A DNA stretch of 64,000 nt. Origin: Sagittula salina. Its GTDB lineage: Bacteria; Pseudomonadota; Alphaproteobacteria; Rhodobacterales; Rhodobacteraceae. The notes below the pieces were generated by a model. It saw nothing but the letters and a program-made list of their open reading frames with translations, was not told the origin of the DNA and searched no databases. The stretch spans positions 1 to 64,000 of the forward strand of contig NZ_JAGISH010000007.1 in NCBI RefSeq assembly GCF_017813235.1, written 5' to 3'. The first letter of the stretch is position 1, and every line of letters starts with the position of its first letter. A program made the position numbers and the translations under genes. This document shows positions 7,845-17,407 of the stretch, piece after piece.

Positions 7845-8363
7845 ATGATCACTCTCGCCACGGACACAGATCTGTCCGAACTCGTTCCGCTTCTGCGTGA
7901 CCTGAACGCGCAGCACACCGCGTATGTGCCGGAGCGGTTCCGCTGCCGGGGCACGGATGCCGATTTGCTAGGGCTACTGCGGTCGGCGGCGGGGCGAGGG
8001 ACCCGGTTCCTGATCTACCGGACGGAGGGCGTGCCGCGCGGCTACCTTGGCTGGCGGCCCCATCCCGTGCCGGAAGGTGCGCTGCTACAGCCGCGGCTGG
8101 CGCTGCTCGATCACATCACCGTCGAACCGATCTGGCGCAGGCGCGGGCTTGCCACACGCCTGATCGCGCGGTTCGAGGTCGAGGTGGCGGCGTTCGATGG
8201 CTGGATGGTGCAGGGTCACGCCTTCAACGCGGCGTCCCGCGCGTTGATGCGGCGGTACGGGACGCGGCTGATGGATGGCATGGTGACGCCCGATCAGGCG
8301 GGGTATCTGACCTGCGCGCCCTCCGCCGTCATCTCCGGGCCGGCGCGATCGAAACGCAGATAG
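7845..8363 (+). CDS. GNAT family N-acetyltransferase
   Basis: A 172-residue GNAT protein. The acetyl-CoA binding motif A is in LDHITVEPIWRRRGLATRLI (residues ~88-107), with the R/Q-x-x-G-x-G/A signature as RRRGLA. The substrate is unknown. It starts at 7845 right after the efp terminator, which embeds its AGGAGG. Its 3' end overlaps the convergent ygfZ-like gene by 70 bp (8294-8363), unusually long for two unrelated genes, so the last ~20 residues may be poorly conserved. Confidence 0.85.
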   Translation: MITLATDTDLSELVPLLRDLNAQHTAYVPERFRCRGTDADLLGLLRSAAGRGTRFLIYRTEGVPRGYLGWRPHPVPEGALLQPRLALLDHITVEPIWRRRGLATRLIARFEVEVAAFDGWMVQGHAFNAASRALMRRYGTRLMDGMVTPDQAGYLTCAPSAVISGPARSKRR

Positions 8364-9043
8364 GCCAGTCCCTCGCCCCCCGACTGGGTGTAAAGCGTGC
8401 CGACGCTCTTGCCGTTGGCGGTGATCTCCGTGCCCAGCGGGGCGGCCCCCTCCACGCGTACGCGGGCAAGGCCCTTGCGCAGTTCCGTCTTGTGTTTCAT
8501 CCGGGCGGTGACCTCCTGCCCGACATAGCAACCCTTCTTGAAGTCCACGCCATTCAGCCGTTCGAAGCCGACTTCGAGGATGAAGGTATCGGGTGTCAGC
8601 TCCACGCCCATCTCCGGCACCTGCGCCGCGACGCGCAGAGCGTTCCAGTCGACATCCTCGTCGGGCTGGCCGTTGTAACTGCGCCACCCCATAGCCGCAT
8701 CGCGCGGGTCCGCGAAGCCACCCTCCGGCGGCATCCCGAGGCCGCGCGTCACGGTCAGGCCGGTCTCGGTCACGGTTACGGCGGAGCGGAGCTTGTACAT
8801 CGTCAGGAGGCGCAGCAAACCGTCGGCCTCGGAGGCCGGCGCGTCTATCAATATGTCTTCGCCCCCTGGCCCGCTGTCGGGGACGAGGAAGAAATCGGTG
8901 CGCAGCTTTCCCTGAGGCGTCAGCATGGCGGCATAGACCATACCGTGATCGAGTTTCTCCACGTCGTTCGTCACCAGCCCTTGCAGGAAAGGCCGGGCCT
9001 CGGGGCCGCTCACCCGAAGCACCTTGCGCGCGTTGTCAGTCAT
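8294..9043 (-). CDS. ygfZ: YgfZ/GcvT-like folate-binding protein
   Basis: A 249-residue member of the YgfZ/CAF17 family, which uses tetrahydrofolate to help build or repair certain Fe-S clusters. The diagnostic KGCYVGQE motif is at residues 170-177 with the conserved Cys172. The N-terminal half carries the GcvT-like fold (FLQGLVTNDVEKL, LTPQGKLRTDFF). The open frame runs further upstream without a stop, but the ATG at 9043 (MTDNARKVLRVSG) begins at the family's normal start. It is divergent from the glycosyltransferase, with only 58 bp between start codons. Confidence 0.92.
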   Translation of the reverse strand: MTDNARKVLRVSGPEARPFLQGLVTNDVEKLDHGMVYAAMLTPQGKLRTDFFLVPDSGPGGEDILIDAPASEADGLLRLLTMYKLRSAVTVTETGLTVTRGLGMPPEGGFADPRDAAMGWRSYNGQPDEDVDWNALRVAAQVPEMGVELTPDTFILEVGFERLNGVDFKKGCYVGQEVTARMKHKTELRKGLARVRVEGAAPLGTEITANGKSVGTLYTQSGGEGLAYLRFDRAGPEMTAEGAQVRYPA

Positions 9044-9101
9044 GACGTCTCCTTCGCTGGTCCCGGTCGCCGGAGTGACATATAGGCCGGGAGGCCGCCG
9101 A

Positions 9102-9806
9102 ATGACAGATAGCAGAAGGGCACAGACCATGCGCGCGCCGATCTCCGTCGTGATCCCGACCCTTGATGCCGCCTGGCATCTGCCCGCCTGCCTCGGTGCG
9201 CTGGGGGAGGGGCTGAACGATGGTCTCATCCGCGAATTGATCATTTCCGACGGTGGATCGGGTGACGCGACGCTGGCGCTGGCCGAGGCCGCCGGGGCGG
9301 AGGTGGTGGTCGGGCCGCCCTCGCGCGGGGCGCAGTTGCGGCGCGGGGTGGCCATGGCGCAGGGGGACTGGTTGTTGATCCTGCACGCCGACACTGTACT
9401 GATGCCTGGCTGGGCGGCTGCGGCGGCACGCATCCTGGGAACGGCGGAGGCCTGGCATTTCCGTCTGGCCTTTGACGCGACGGGCCCCGCACCGCGCATG
9501 GTGGCCGGCTGGGCGAACCTGCGGTCGCGCGCCATGGGGCTGCCCTATGGCGATCAGGGCTTGTTGATACCGCGCGCGCTCTACGATGAGGTCGGCGGCT
9601 ACCCTGACATTCCCCTGATGGAGGACGTGGCGCTGGCGCGGGCGCTCGACGGGCGGCTGCACGGTCTGGATGCGGTCGCGATGACCTCTGCGGAAAAATA
9701 CCAAAGACAGGGTTGGCTGCGACGGGGCGGGCGGAATCTGACGACGCTGGCGCGTTACCTCGCCGGGGCGGATCCCGAAGGCCTTGCCCGTGGCTACAGG
9801 CGCTGA
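9102..9806 (+). CDS. TIGR04283-type family 2 glycosyltransferase
   Basis: A 234-residue GT-A enzyme. The N-terminal nucleotide-sugar fold begins with SVVIPTLDAAWHLPACLGAL (residues 15-34), then ISDGGSGD (48-55) and the metal-binding HADT (95-98). This compact family is usually linked to rSAM/selenodomain or arsenosugar loci, but no such genes are here, so the acceptor is unknown. The start at 9102 is chosen because GGGAGG lies 7 bp before it; a longer open frame from 9024 would overlap the divergent gene. Confidence 0.85.
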   Translation: MTDSRRAQTMRAPISVVIPTLDAAWHLPACLGALGEGLNDGLIRELIISDGGSGDATLALAEAAGAEVVVGPPSRGAQLRRGVAMAQGDWLLILHADTVLMPGWAAAAARILGTAEAWHFRLAFDATGPAPRMVAGWANLRSRAMGLPYGDQGLLIPRALYDEVGGYPDIPLMEDVALARALDGRLHGLDAVAMTSAEKYQRQGWLRRGGRNLTTLARYLAGADPEGLARGYRR

Positions 9807-9810
9807 TGGG

Positions 9811-11598
9811 TCAGGCCTGCGCCTGATCGTCGTCGGCCTCTTCACCGAACTGCATGGTATAGAGCGAGGCGTAGGTGCCGCCCTTGGCCAGAAGCTCTTC
9901 GTGGCTGCCCTGTTCGACCACGCGGCCCGCGTCCATCACCACGATCTTGTCGGCGTTGCGCACGGTGGACAGGCGGTGCGCGATGACCAGCGTGGTGCGC
10001 CCGACCGTCAGTTGCTCCAGCGCGGCCTGCACGATTGCCTCCGATTGGGTATCGAGCGCCGATGTCGCCTCGTCCAGCAGCAGAACCGGGGTGTCACGCA
10101 GCAGCGCGCGGGCAATGGCAACGCGCTGGCGCTGCCCTCCCGAAAGGTTCGACCCGCGCGGCCCCACGCGGCTGTCCAGCCCGCGCTCAAGCCGGGGCAG
10201 GAAATCCGACACATGCGCCGCCTCCAGCGCGCCGTGCAGGGCGTTTTCGTCGACCTTGCGATCGAGCACGATATTGTCGCGCAAAGCTTCGTCGAACAGC
10301 AGCGCCTCCTGGCTGACGGTGGAGATCATGCCGCGCAGGTCCTTCAGTGTCAGCGCGCGCGTTTCCACCCCGCCGATGGTGACACGTCCCGAGGCCGGGT
10401 CGATCATCCGCGTCAGCAGATGAAAGACGGTGGATTTGCCCGCGCCGGAGGCGCCCACCAGCGCTGTGGTCTTGCCCGGTTCGGCTGTAAAACTCAGCCC
10501 GCGCAGGACTTCGGTCTCACCGTAGGACAGGCGCACGTCCTCCAGCACGATGCCCGGAAGGCCCTCCGGCCGCGCACTGGGACGTTCGGGGTCCTTCAGC
10601 GCCGGTTCGGTGTGCATGATCTCGACAATGCGCTCGATGCTGGCGGCGGCCATCTGCCAGGCACCGCTGATGGCGCTCAGCCGCCGCAGCGGTTCGAACA
10701 TCATGCCGATGGCGGTAAAGAAGGTCATGAACTCGCCCAGCGTCTTGCCGCCGTTCTGGATTGCCGTCCCGGCGAAGAACAGGATGCCGAAGAAGCCCAG
10801 GCCGGACATGATGTCGATCAGCGCGGGCAGCATCGCCTGCCCCGCAACGGACCGCGTCTCACCGAGGATGCGCTGCCGGGCGAGCTTGCGATAGCGTTTG
10901 GCCTGCCATGTTTCCAGCTGGTTCAGCTTTACCGGGGCGATGCCGTGGAACACCTCGTTCAGGCGGGTGGACTGGGCCGCCGCGACGTCGCGCAGTACGC
11001 GGGCGTTGCGCCGGATGTAGCGCTGCACGAAAACGCTGGGCGCGATCATCAGCGGCACCCCGGCAAGCGCGATCAGCGTCCATTGCCAGTCCGTCCACAG
11101 GGCCACCCAGAGCAGCGACACAAAGGTCAGCATATCGCGGCCCGCGCTGGTGATCAGCGTGCTCCAGACCTTGGCGATGGCGCCCACGTCGCCTTCTACG
11201 CGCTGGATCAGAAGGCCCGGCCCCTTGTCGGCGTGGTAGCCGATTTCAAGCTTCATCAGGTGTTCCAGCATATCCTGGCGGATATCGGCCATGGACATCT
11301 GCGCGGCGCGGTTCAGCACGACCTTGTGCACGATGCTCGACAGGCCGCGGAAGGTGAACAGGCCCAGCACGATCAAACCGACGCGCACCAGCGCGCCCTG
11401 GTCCTGCGTGGCGAAAACCTCGTCGAACAGCGGCTGCATCATGACAGAGAACCCGGCCGTCATACCGCTTTCGATCGACATGAAGCCGAGCGCCACGGCC
11501 ATGAGCAGCCAGTATTTCTTCAGGTAGCGCTGCCACACCCAGAAAAAGAGCTTTTGCCCGTGGGTATTGACCTCTTGGCTGCCGGGGGCAGGGCTCAT
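9811..11598 (-). CDS. MsbA-like ABC exporter (fused permease and ATPase)
   Basis: A 595-residue half-transporter. Residues ~25-320 form the six-helix type I exporter domain; the nucleotide-binding domain has Walker A GASGAGKST (382-390), signature LSGGQ (485-489), Walker B VLLLDE (505-510) and H-loop IAHR. It would work as a homodimer, flipping lipid, lipid A core or drug substrates. The start overlaps the stop of the upstream phosphatase by 4 nt (ATGA), so the two are co-translated. It converges on the glycosyltransferase gene with a 4-bp gap. Substrate not decidable from sequence. Confidence 0.92.
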   Translation of the reverse strand: MSPAPGSQEVNTHGQKLFFWVWQRYLKKYWLLMAVALGFMSIESGMTAGFSVMMQPLFDEVFATQDQGALVRVGLIVLGLFTFRGLSSIVHKVVLNRAAQMSMADIRQDMLEHLMKLEIGYHADKGPGLLIQRVEGDVGAIAKVWSTLITSAGRDMLTFVSLLWVALWTDWQWTLIALAGVPLMIAPSVFVQRYIRRNARVLRDVAAAQSTRLNEVFHGIAPVKLNQLETWQAKRYRKLARQRILGETRSVAGQAMLPALIDIMSGLGFFGILFFAGTAIQNGGKTLGEFMTFFTAIGMMFEPLRRLSAISGAWQMAAASIERIVEIMHTEPALKDPERPSARPEGLPGIVLEDVRLSYGETEVLRGLSFTAEPGKTTALVGASGAGKSTVFHLLTRMIDPASGRVTIGGVETRALTLKDLRGMISTVSQEALLFDEALRDNIVLDRKVDENALHGALEAAHVSDFLPRLERGLDSRVGPRGSNLSGGQRQRVAIARALLRDTPVLLLDEATSALDTQSEAIVQAALEQLTVGRTTLVIAHRLSTVRNADKIVVMDAGRVVEQGSHEELLAKGGTYASLYTMQFGEEADDDQAQA

Positions 11599-12332
11599 GC
11601 CTCGGCCTCCAGCGCGGCCCGCTCGACGATCAGCTGCTGCGCCACCTCGTGTTCCGCACGACGGTTGTCCCAGCCATCCTGCAGGGCGGCGGAGCGGTAT
11701 TCATGGCGAATCCATTCCTCGAAACCGATTTCGCCGATCTTCAGGCGCGCGCCGTAGACCCGCAGGACATAGTCCTGCACGCCGGTCTTGGTGAAATCGA
11801 GGTGAATGTATTTCAGACCCAACTGCTTCTGGGCGACCTCCAGCGGCGCGTTTTCAAAGACCAGAAGGTACATCGCCGCGACGAAACCCGCTCGGTCCGC
11901 GCCGGACTTGCAGTGGAACATCATCGGCTTCTCGGCCGCACGCAGCGCTTCGATCACGTCGATGATTTTCTGCCGCGGGGCGGCGACCCGGGCCCAGAGC
12001 TTGGCATTGACCAGCGTCATGCCGAGCGACTCGAGGCTTTCCTTTTCAAACAGGTAATGCGCCCACTTGTCCTCGCCGCGCAGATTCACGACGGTCTTGA
12101 TCCCCATCTTCGCGTAGCGTTCGAAACGTGCATGCGTCGGCTGGTTGGATCGGTAGACACCCGGGGCAATCTGGAAGAAGTTGCTCCAGAGCACGCGCAG
12201 GAAGGCGTGGTCAAAGATATGGTAATGCAGCCGCGACCAGCGCCGCGCCACCGGGTCGGTGATGTCATGGCCGAAGGAATAGCGCAGCTTGCGTTCGGCG
12301 CGGTCGAGCGTGTCGCGTAGTCTGGCCAGCAT
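11595..12332 (-). CDS. Dual-specificity/tyrosine phosphatase-like protein
   Basis: A 245-residue cytosolic phosphatase with the HCxxGxxR active site HCKSGADR at 140-147 (nucleophile Cys141, Arg147). The PTP loop is preceded by the typical QPTHARFERYAKMGIKTVVNLRGE segment. These prokaryotic DSP-like enzymes act on phosphoproteins or phosphoinositide-like substrates. Here it is the first gene of a two-gene operon with an MsbA-like exporter, which suggests a role in envelope lipid or polysaccharide metabolism (inference). Confidence 0.85.
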   Translation of the reverse strand: MLARLRDTLDRAERKLRYSFGHDITDPVARRWSRLHYHIFDHAFLRVLWSNFFQIAPGVYRSNQPTHARFERYAKMGIKTVVNLRGEDKWAHYLFEKESLESLGMTLVNAKLWARVAAPRQKIIDVIEALRAAEKPMMFHCKSGADRAGFVAAMYLLVFENAPLEVAQKQLGLKYIHLDFTKTGVQDYVLRVYGARLKIGEIGFEEWIRHEYRSAALQDGWDNRRAEHEVAQQLIVERAALEAEA

Positions 12333-12459
12333 CCTCGGGGTCCTCAGGCTTCAAACGGGCGGTTTACGCGGCAATGCCGGCGGTGTCCAGAAGCGGGGGT
12401 ATTGACGGCGGAGCGCCGCAGGTGTTCCGTCGCCGCGTCACAGCACGAAAGGTCCCCCG

Positions 12460-13653
12460 ATGACGCTTGCCAGCGGCCGTTCCCATATTGCGATACCCGG
12501 CCCTTCGATCATTCCCGACGCGGTTCTGCAGGCGATGCACCGCCCCGCGCCGGACATCTACGACACCGAGTTGCTGGCCATGGTCGACGGCATGATCCCC
12601 GAGTTGAAGGCAGTGGCACAGACGGCACATGAGGTGGCGATCTACATCTGCAACGGGCACGGCGCATGGGAGGCCTCCTTGTCGAACACCGTCGCCCCCG
12701 GCGAGGTTGTACTGGTGCCGACTTGCGGGCGTTTCGGGCATGGCTGGGCGGAAATGGCAGAGGGGCTGGGGATCGAGGTGCAGATCCTCGAACACGGTCG
12801 CCAGACGCCGATTGACGCGGAGCGGGTGCGCGCGGCGCTGCTGGCAGACAAGGGTCAGCGGATCAAGGCGGTTCTGGCGGTGCATGTCGATACCTCCTCG
12901 TCGGTACGCTCCGACATCGCGGCGCTGCGGCGAGTGCTGGACGAAGTCGGGCATCCGGCGCTCCTGATGGCGGATTGCGTGGCTTCGCTGGCCTGCGACG
13001 TGTACCGGATGGACGCATGGGGCGCCGACGTGACCGTCAGCGCCTGCCAGAAGGGGCTGATGGTGCCGCCGGGCATGGGGTTCGTCTTCTTCAACCCACG
13101 CGCGGCGGAGGTGCAGGCACGTATGCCGCGCGTGTCGCGCTACTGGGACTGGCGGCCACGCGCACACCCGGAAATGTTCTACCAATACTTCGGAGGGACC
13201 GCGCCGACCCATCACCTTTATGGCTTGCGCGCGGCGCTTGACATGATCGGGTCCGAGGGGCTGGAGGCGGTTTGGGCGCGGCACGCCCGGTTGGCTGGCG
13301 CGCTCTGGGCCGCGGTTGAGCACTGGGGCGAAGAGGGGGCCATGCGGCTCAATATCGCGGACCCGGCGCAGCGTTCGCACGCGGTTACGGCGCTGTCTCT
13401 GGGCAAGGGCAACGGCGACCGGCTGCGGGCGTGGTGCCGCGACGTGGCGGGGGTGACGCTGGGCATCGGGCTTGGCGCCGGGGATGACGAGGACCCGACG
13501 GCTTCGGGCTACTTTCGCATCGGCCACATGGGCCATATCAACGCGCACATGATGCTGGGTGTGCTGGCGGTGATCGAAACCGGCCTGAAGGCGCTGGATA
13601 TCCCGCATCGCCCCGGCGGGGTCACAGTGGCGGCGCAGCGGCTGGCGGACTGA
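12460..13653 (+). CDS. Class V PLP aminotransferase (serine/alanine-glyoxylate type)
   Basis: A 397-residue fold-type I aminotransferase of the SGAT/AGAT group. The N terminus has the signature IAIPGPSIIPDAVLQAMH, the PLP region has CNGHGAWEASLSN (64-76), ADCVASL (171-177) and Lys198 in SACQKGLM forms the Schiff base. The C-terminal domain has YFRIGHMGH with the substrate-carboxylate Arg. Likely reactions are serine or alanine with glyoxylate, as in C1 or photorespiratory-like metabolism; the exact amino donor cannot be read. It is divergent from the phosphatase gene (127 bp). Confidence 0.9.
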   Translation: MTLASGRSHIAIPGPSIIPDAVLQAMHRPAPDIYDTELLAMVDGMIPELKAVAQTAHEVAIYICNGHGAWEASLSNTVAPGEVVLVPTCGRFGHGWAEMAEGLGIEVQILEHGRQTPIDAERVRAALLADKGQRIKAVLAVHVDTSSSVRSDIAALRRVLDEVGHPALLMADCVASLACDVYRMDAWGADVTVSACQKGLMVPPGMGFVFFNPRAAEVQARMPRVSRYWDWRPRAHPEMFYQYFGGTAPTHHLYGLRAALDMIGSEGLEAVWARHARLAGALWAAVEHWGEEGAMRLNIADPAQRSHAVTALSLGKGNGDRLRAWCRDVAGVTLGIGLGAGDDEDPTASGYFRIGHMGHINAHMMLGVLAVIETGLKALDIPHRPGGVTVAAQRLAD

Positions 13654-13811
13654 CGGGTCCCCACATGGCCGCGCCGATGCCCGGCTGCCGCCCCTGTTCG
13701 GGGGCGGTACAGCGCGTTCCGTGACACGTGATCGAAGCGCGGGTCCCTAAGCCTCATCGTTCCTGCCTGACGCGACCGAATAGGCAGGCGTCCCTGCGCA
13801 TCGCTCGGTTT

Positions 13812-14027
13812 TCAGATGCTGTCCGCAGGATTGCCGAGGGTGCCGTTGCGCTGACGAAGGTGGAGTTCCAGGCGCGTGATCAGGTGGTTCAGCACCGCCG
13901 CGATGACGAGGATCGGTAACATGCCCCAAGCCGACCAGATCGCGATCAGTATCCAGAGCAGGTTGACGAAGAGCAGGATCATGTTGGCGGTCATGTAGTC
14001 CTCGACCGGTTGCGGATGATATTGCAT
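13812..14027 (-). CDS. Small membrane protein, unknown function
   Basis: A 71-residue protein with one long hydrophobic stretch (about residues 14-48, LLFVNLLWILIAIWSAWG then MLPILVIAAVLNHLI), probably two short helices, and a polar C-terminal tail. An inner start at 13994 with GAGGAC before it would give 60 residues; both are open. It sits alone between an aminotransferase gene and hisC. No family is recognised. Confidence 0.55.
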   Translation of the reverse strand: MQYHPQPVEDYMTANMILLFVNLLWILIAIWSAWGMLPILVIAAVLNHLITRLELHLRQRNGTLGNPADSI

Positions 14028-14165
14028 GGACCGCGCCCCTCTGAACCCTGCGCCATTTTGCGCACCCCACCATCAACCGGCGGCCCCGCGATCCGTTCCC
14101 GGAAAAGGTAGGCGCCAATGATTGAAAGATTGGTTAATGTGCCGGTCGCCGAAAGGGCGTGCGGG

Positions 14166-15290
14166 TCAGCCCTGCCGGGCCTTCTCCAGCGCCTTGGGGA
14201 GGGCGTCGCGCAGGATGGCCATGTCCTCCGCACGCCCGGCGCTGATACGGATGCAGCGATCCTGCGGCGCGACGAAGGGCATGCGGACAAAGACCCCGTC
14301 CTCGGCCAGCGCGGCCAGTACCCGGCGGGCAAAGACCCCGTCCGCGCCACAATCCACCGCCACGAAATTCGTTGCCGAAGGCACGACCGACAGCCCGTTT
14401 TCCTGCGCGATGGCGGTAATTTCCTGTTTCGAATCGCGCACCCAACCCTGCACGCTGCGCAGCCAGTCCGGATCGCGGATTGCCGCCAGCGCCCCGGCCA
14501 CCGCCATGCGGTTCATGCCGAAATGGTTGCGGATCTTGTCGAAGGAGCGGATCACCTCCGGTTGACCCAGCGCATAGCCCACCCGCGCGCCAGCCATGCC
14601 ATAACCCTTGGAGAAGGTACGAAACCGGATCACGCGCGGATCGTCGGGCGCGATGTCGGGCGCGGTGCCTTCGGGCGCGAATTCGATATAGGCCTCGTCG
14701 AGGAAGAGAGTGCAGCCCTCCGGCAGGGTGTCCAGCGCCGCCGCGATCTCTGCCCCCGGCAGGCAGGTGCCCATGGGGTTGTCGGGATTGGCGAGGTAGA
14801 CGATCCGGGCACTCACCTCTCCGGCGCGGGCGATCAGCGCGGGCAGGTCTTCGTGGTCGTCGCTGTAGGGCACCTTGTGCAGCGCGCCGCCGTAGCCGGC
14901 CACGTGGTAGTTGAAGGTGGGATAAGCCCCGTCCGAGGTCACCACCGCCACGCCCGGCTCCACCATCAGGCGCACGGCGTAACCCAGAAGCCCGTCGATG
15001 CCTTCGCCGATGACGATGTTGTCCGGGGCCACGCCGGCATCGGCGGCCAGCGCCTCCTTCAGGTCGTCGTGGCTGGCGTCGGCATATTTCCAGATCTCCG
15101 CGGCCTCCTGCCGCATGGCTTCCACCGCGCGCGGCGAAGGGCCAAAGACGTTTTCGTTCGCGCCCAGCCGCGCGCGGAAAGGGGCTCCGCGTTTGCGCTG
15201 CAATTCCTCCGGGCCGACGAAAGGCACGGTGGCGGGCAGCGCGGTGACAAGGCCGGTGAACTTCGGGGCGGTATGTCTGGGTCCGGTCAT
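14166..15290 (-). CDS. hisC: Histidinol-phosphate aminotransferase family (HisC)
   Basis: A 374-residue fold-type I PLP aminotransferase. Visible are the N-terminal LGANENVFGPSP motif, the NPDNPMG loop (168-174), DEAYIEF (198-204) and the PLP lysine Lys228 in TFSKGYGMAGARVGYA. HisC converts imidazole acetol phosphate to histidinol phosphate; in this group homologues can also act on aromatic amino acids. It is not in a his operon here, so the role as the main HisC or a paralogue is open. The next gene upstream on the same strand is a reductase 8 bp away. Confidence 0.85.
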   Translation of the reverse strand: MTGPRHTAPKFTGLVTALPATVPFVGPEELQRKRGAPFRARLGANENVFGPSPRAVEAMRQEAAEIWKYADASHDDLKEALAADAGVAPDNIVIGEGIDGLLGYAVRLMVEPGVAVVTSDGAYPTFNYHVAGYGGALHKVPYSDDHEDLPALIARAGEVSARIVYLANPDNPMGTCLPGAEIAAALDTLPEGCTLFLDEAYIEFAPEGTAPDIAPDDPRVIRFRTFSKGYGMAGARVGYALGQPEVIRSFDKIRNHFGMNRMAVAGALAAIRDPDWLRSVQGWVRDSKQEITAIAQENGLSVVPSATNFVAVDCGADGVFARRVLAALAEDGVFVRMPFVAPQDRCIRISAGRAEDMAILRDALPKALEKARQG

Positions 15291-15297
15291 GCGCGCA

Positions 15298-15999
15298 CTA
15301 TGGCGCGGCGGTCTCCGTTTGCAAGGGGGCGCTCCGCCCCTGTCGCACGGGTCCGCGCGCCAGCACCGGCGCTGTGTGGATCGTCTGCGGGTCGGTCAGC
15401 GCCCTGACGACGTAATCGGCCACATCCGCACGCGAAATCACCCCCATCCGCCATTCGCCCGGCTGAACCATCACGCGGTAATCCCGCGATGCGCGGTTGT
15501 GCGTCAGAATCGTCGGGCGGACGATGGTCCAGTCGAGCGAGGAGGCCTTGATCAATTCCTCCTGACGCGTCTTGTCCTTGTATGGCTCGGACAGAAAGAA
15601 CTTCTGCCCCAGCCGTTCCGGTGTGGACAGCGCGCCGATGCTGTCGCCCGCACCGATGCCCGTGACCGCGATCAGACGGCGGATGCCGCGCGCCTCCATC
15701 AGCGGGATCAGCGCGCGGGTGGCGTCGGAAAACAGCGTCACGCGCCGCCACAACATGGCTACGCTTTCGTTGATGCCGAGCGTCATCACCACGGCATCGA
15801 CGCCGTCCAGCGCCGGGGCGAGGTCGTCGGGCTTCGTGGCGTCGCCGGGAACGATCTCCAGCCCCTCGCGGGCGGCGATGCGGTCCACATGGCGGGCCAT
15901 GGCACGCACGGTATGTCCGGCGGCGAGCGCCTCTTCGACGACCGCCGCGCCGATCCCGCGGCTGGCTCCGATGACGAGTACCTTCATGGTCTGTAACAT
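15298..15999 (-). CDS. NAD(P)-binding atypical SDR family protein
   Basis: A 233-residue Rossmann protein of the NmrA/atypical SDR kind. The nucleotide motif is VLVIGASRGIGAAVVEEAL near the N terminus; there is no clear YxxxK pair, but VTGIGAGDS and WTIVRPTIL are typical of the SDR_a5/NAD(P)H-binding group. It may be a reductase or a redox sensor. The ATG at 15999 has GGGGAGGA before it; the longer open frame to 16050 lacks support. Probably co-transcribed with hisC. Confidence 0.8.
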   Translation of the reverse strand: MLQTMKVLVIGASRGIGAAVVEEALAAGHTVRAMARHVDRIAAREGLEIVPGDATKPDDLAPALDGVDAVVMTLGINESVAMLWRRVTLFSDATRALIPLMEARGIRRLIAVTGIGAGDSIGALSTPERLGQKFFLSEPYKDKTRQEELIKASSLDWTIVRPTILTHNRASRDYRVMVQPGEWRMGVISRADVADYVVRALTDPQTIHTAPVLARGPVRQGRSAPLQTETAAP

Positions 16000-16123
16000 G
16001 GTCCTTGTCCTCCCCTCGGGTTGCGCATGCCGAAGTATAGCATGGTTCACGTCTGGTTAACTTGACCTGACCCCGGCGAAAGGCCAGTTTCCGCGCAGAC
16101 TCGAGCACAGAAAGTTTTCAACA

Positions 16124-17407
16124 ATGCGTGCACCGCCGCCTTTTGCGCCGTTCGAATGGCTGATCGCCTGGCGATACCTCAGGGCGAAAAGGGCCGAGGG
16201 CGGCGTATCCGTCATGACCTGGATCAGCCTGGTCGGCATCACGCTGGCGGTATTCGCGCTGATTGCCACGCTCGCGGTGCGCTCCGGTTTCCGGGCGGAA
16301 TTCGTCGATACGATCCTGGGCAGCAACGCGCATGTGACGGTCTACCATGTCAGCCATCAGAACGACGCGGGCCAGACAGTGCGCACCCTGCCGGACTACA
16401 AGACCATGGCCGATTCGGTGCGCGGTGTGCCGGGCGTGACCCGCGTGGCACCGCTGGTAAAGGGCCAGGTGATGGCGACTGCCAATGACAGCAACGCGGG
16501 CGTGGAGGTTTTTGGCATCGCGGAGGACGACCTGCGCGCCATCCCCCGTATCGCGGACCCTGAGACCGGGCGCGGCGCCCTGGATGCTTTCGCGAACGGT
16601 GTCGCCATCGGATCGGGCGTGGCGCAGACGCTGGGCGTGGGTCTCGGCGACAAGGTCAAACTGATCTCGCCCAACGGGGTGAAAACGGCTTTCGGCGTTT
16701 CTCCGCGGGTGAAGTCCTACGAGGTCGCCTACATCTTTACCGCCGGGCGCTACGACATCGACCGCACGCGGATCTACATGCCTTTCGCAGAGGCGCAGCT
16801 GTATTTCGACCGCGAAGGCGTGGCAGACGAACTGGAGATCATCGTCGAACAGCCAGAAAGCGTGGAGCGCTACGTCACACCCATCGCGCAGGCGGCGGGG
16901 GCGGGGGCGCTGATCTGGACGTGGCAGGACGCCTCCGGCGGTTTCCTGAAGGCGCTCGACATGGAGGACAACGTGATGTTCGTCATCCTCTCCGTGCTGG
17001 TGCTGATCGCCACGATGAACATCGTTTCCGGGCTCATCATGCTGGTGAAAAACAAGGGGCGCGACATCGGAATCCTGCGCACCATGGGCCTGACCGAAGG
17101 TTCCGTCATGCGGATATTCTTCATCTGCGGGTCGTTCACCGGGATCATCGGCACAGTCATGGGCGTGGCTCTGGGCTGCCTCTTTGCCATCTACATCGAC
17201 CCGATATTTGGCGCGGTGAACTGGCTGTCGGGGGGCGGGGCATGGGACCCGTCGATCCGGGGTATCTACTTCCTGCCTGCCAAGCTGCAACTCGCCGATG
17301 TGATGTCGGCGGTGGTGTTGTCGCTGGGGCTGTCCTTTGTCGTGACGATCTTTCCCGCGCGGCGAGCTGCCCGGCTGAACCCGGTGGAGGCACTGCGCTA
17401 TGAATGA
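16124..17407 (+). CDS. lolC: Lipoprotein-releasing ABC transporter permease LolC/E
   Basis: A 427-residue inner membrane permease with one N-terminal helix ([21 protein letters not shown]), a large periplasmic MacB-like domain and three C-terminal helices. With LolD it extracts lipoproteins from the inner membrane and hands them to LolA. Many alphaproteobacteria use one LolC/E-type permease as a homodimer; only one is present here. The stop overlaps the lolD start by 8 bp. Confidence 0.95.
   Translation: MRAPPPFAPFEWLIAWRYLRAKRAEGGVSVMTWISLVGITLAVFALIATLAVRSGFRAEFVDTILGSNAHVTVYHVSHQNDAGQTVRTLPDYKTMADSVRGVPGVTRVAPLVKGQVMATANDSNAGVEVFGIAEDDLRAIPRIADPETGRGALDAFANGVAIGSGVAQTLGVGLGDKVKLISPNGVKTAFGVSPRVKSYEVAYIFTAGRYDIDRTRIYMPFAEAQLYFDREGVADELEIIVEQPESVERYVTPIAQAAGAGALIWTWQDASGGFLKALDMEDNVMFVILSVLVLIATMNIVSGLIMLVKNKGRDIGILRTMGLTEGSVMRIFFICGSFTGIIGTVMGVALGCLFAIYIDPIFGAVNWLSGGGAWDPSIRGIYFLPAKLQLADVMSAVVLSLGLSFVVTIFPARRAARLNPVEALRYE

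Noticed and set aside
9784..11757. A 657-codon open frame on the plus strand
   Set aside because: It is antisense to the ABC exporter gene with intact Walker motifs; its His/Gln/Arg-rich translation shows no domain.
13688..13707. CCGCCCC/GGGGCGG hairpin behind the class V aminotransferase gene
   Set aside because: A stem can form, but no T run follows, so it is not listed as a terminator.
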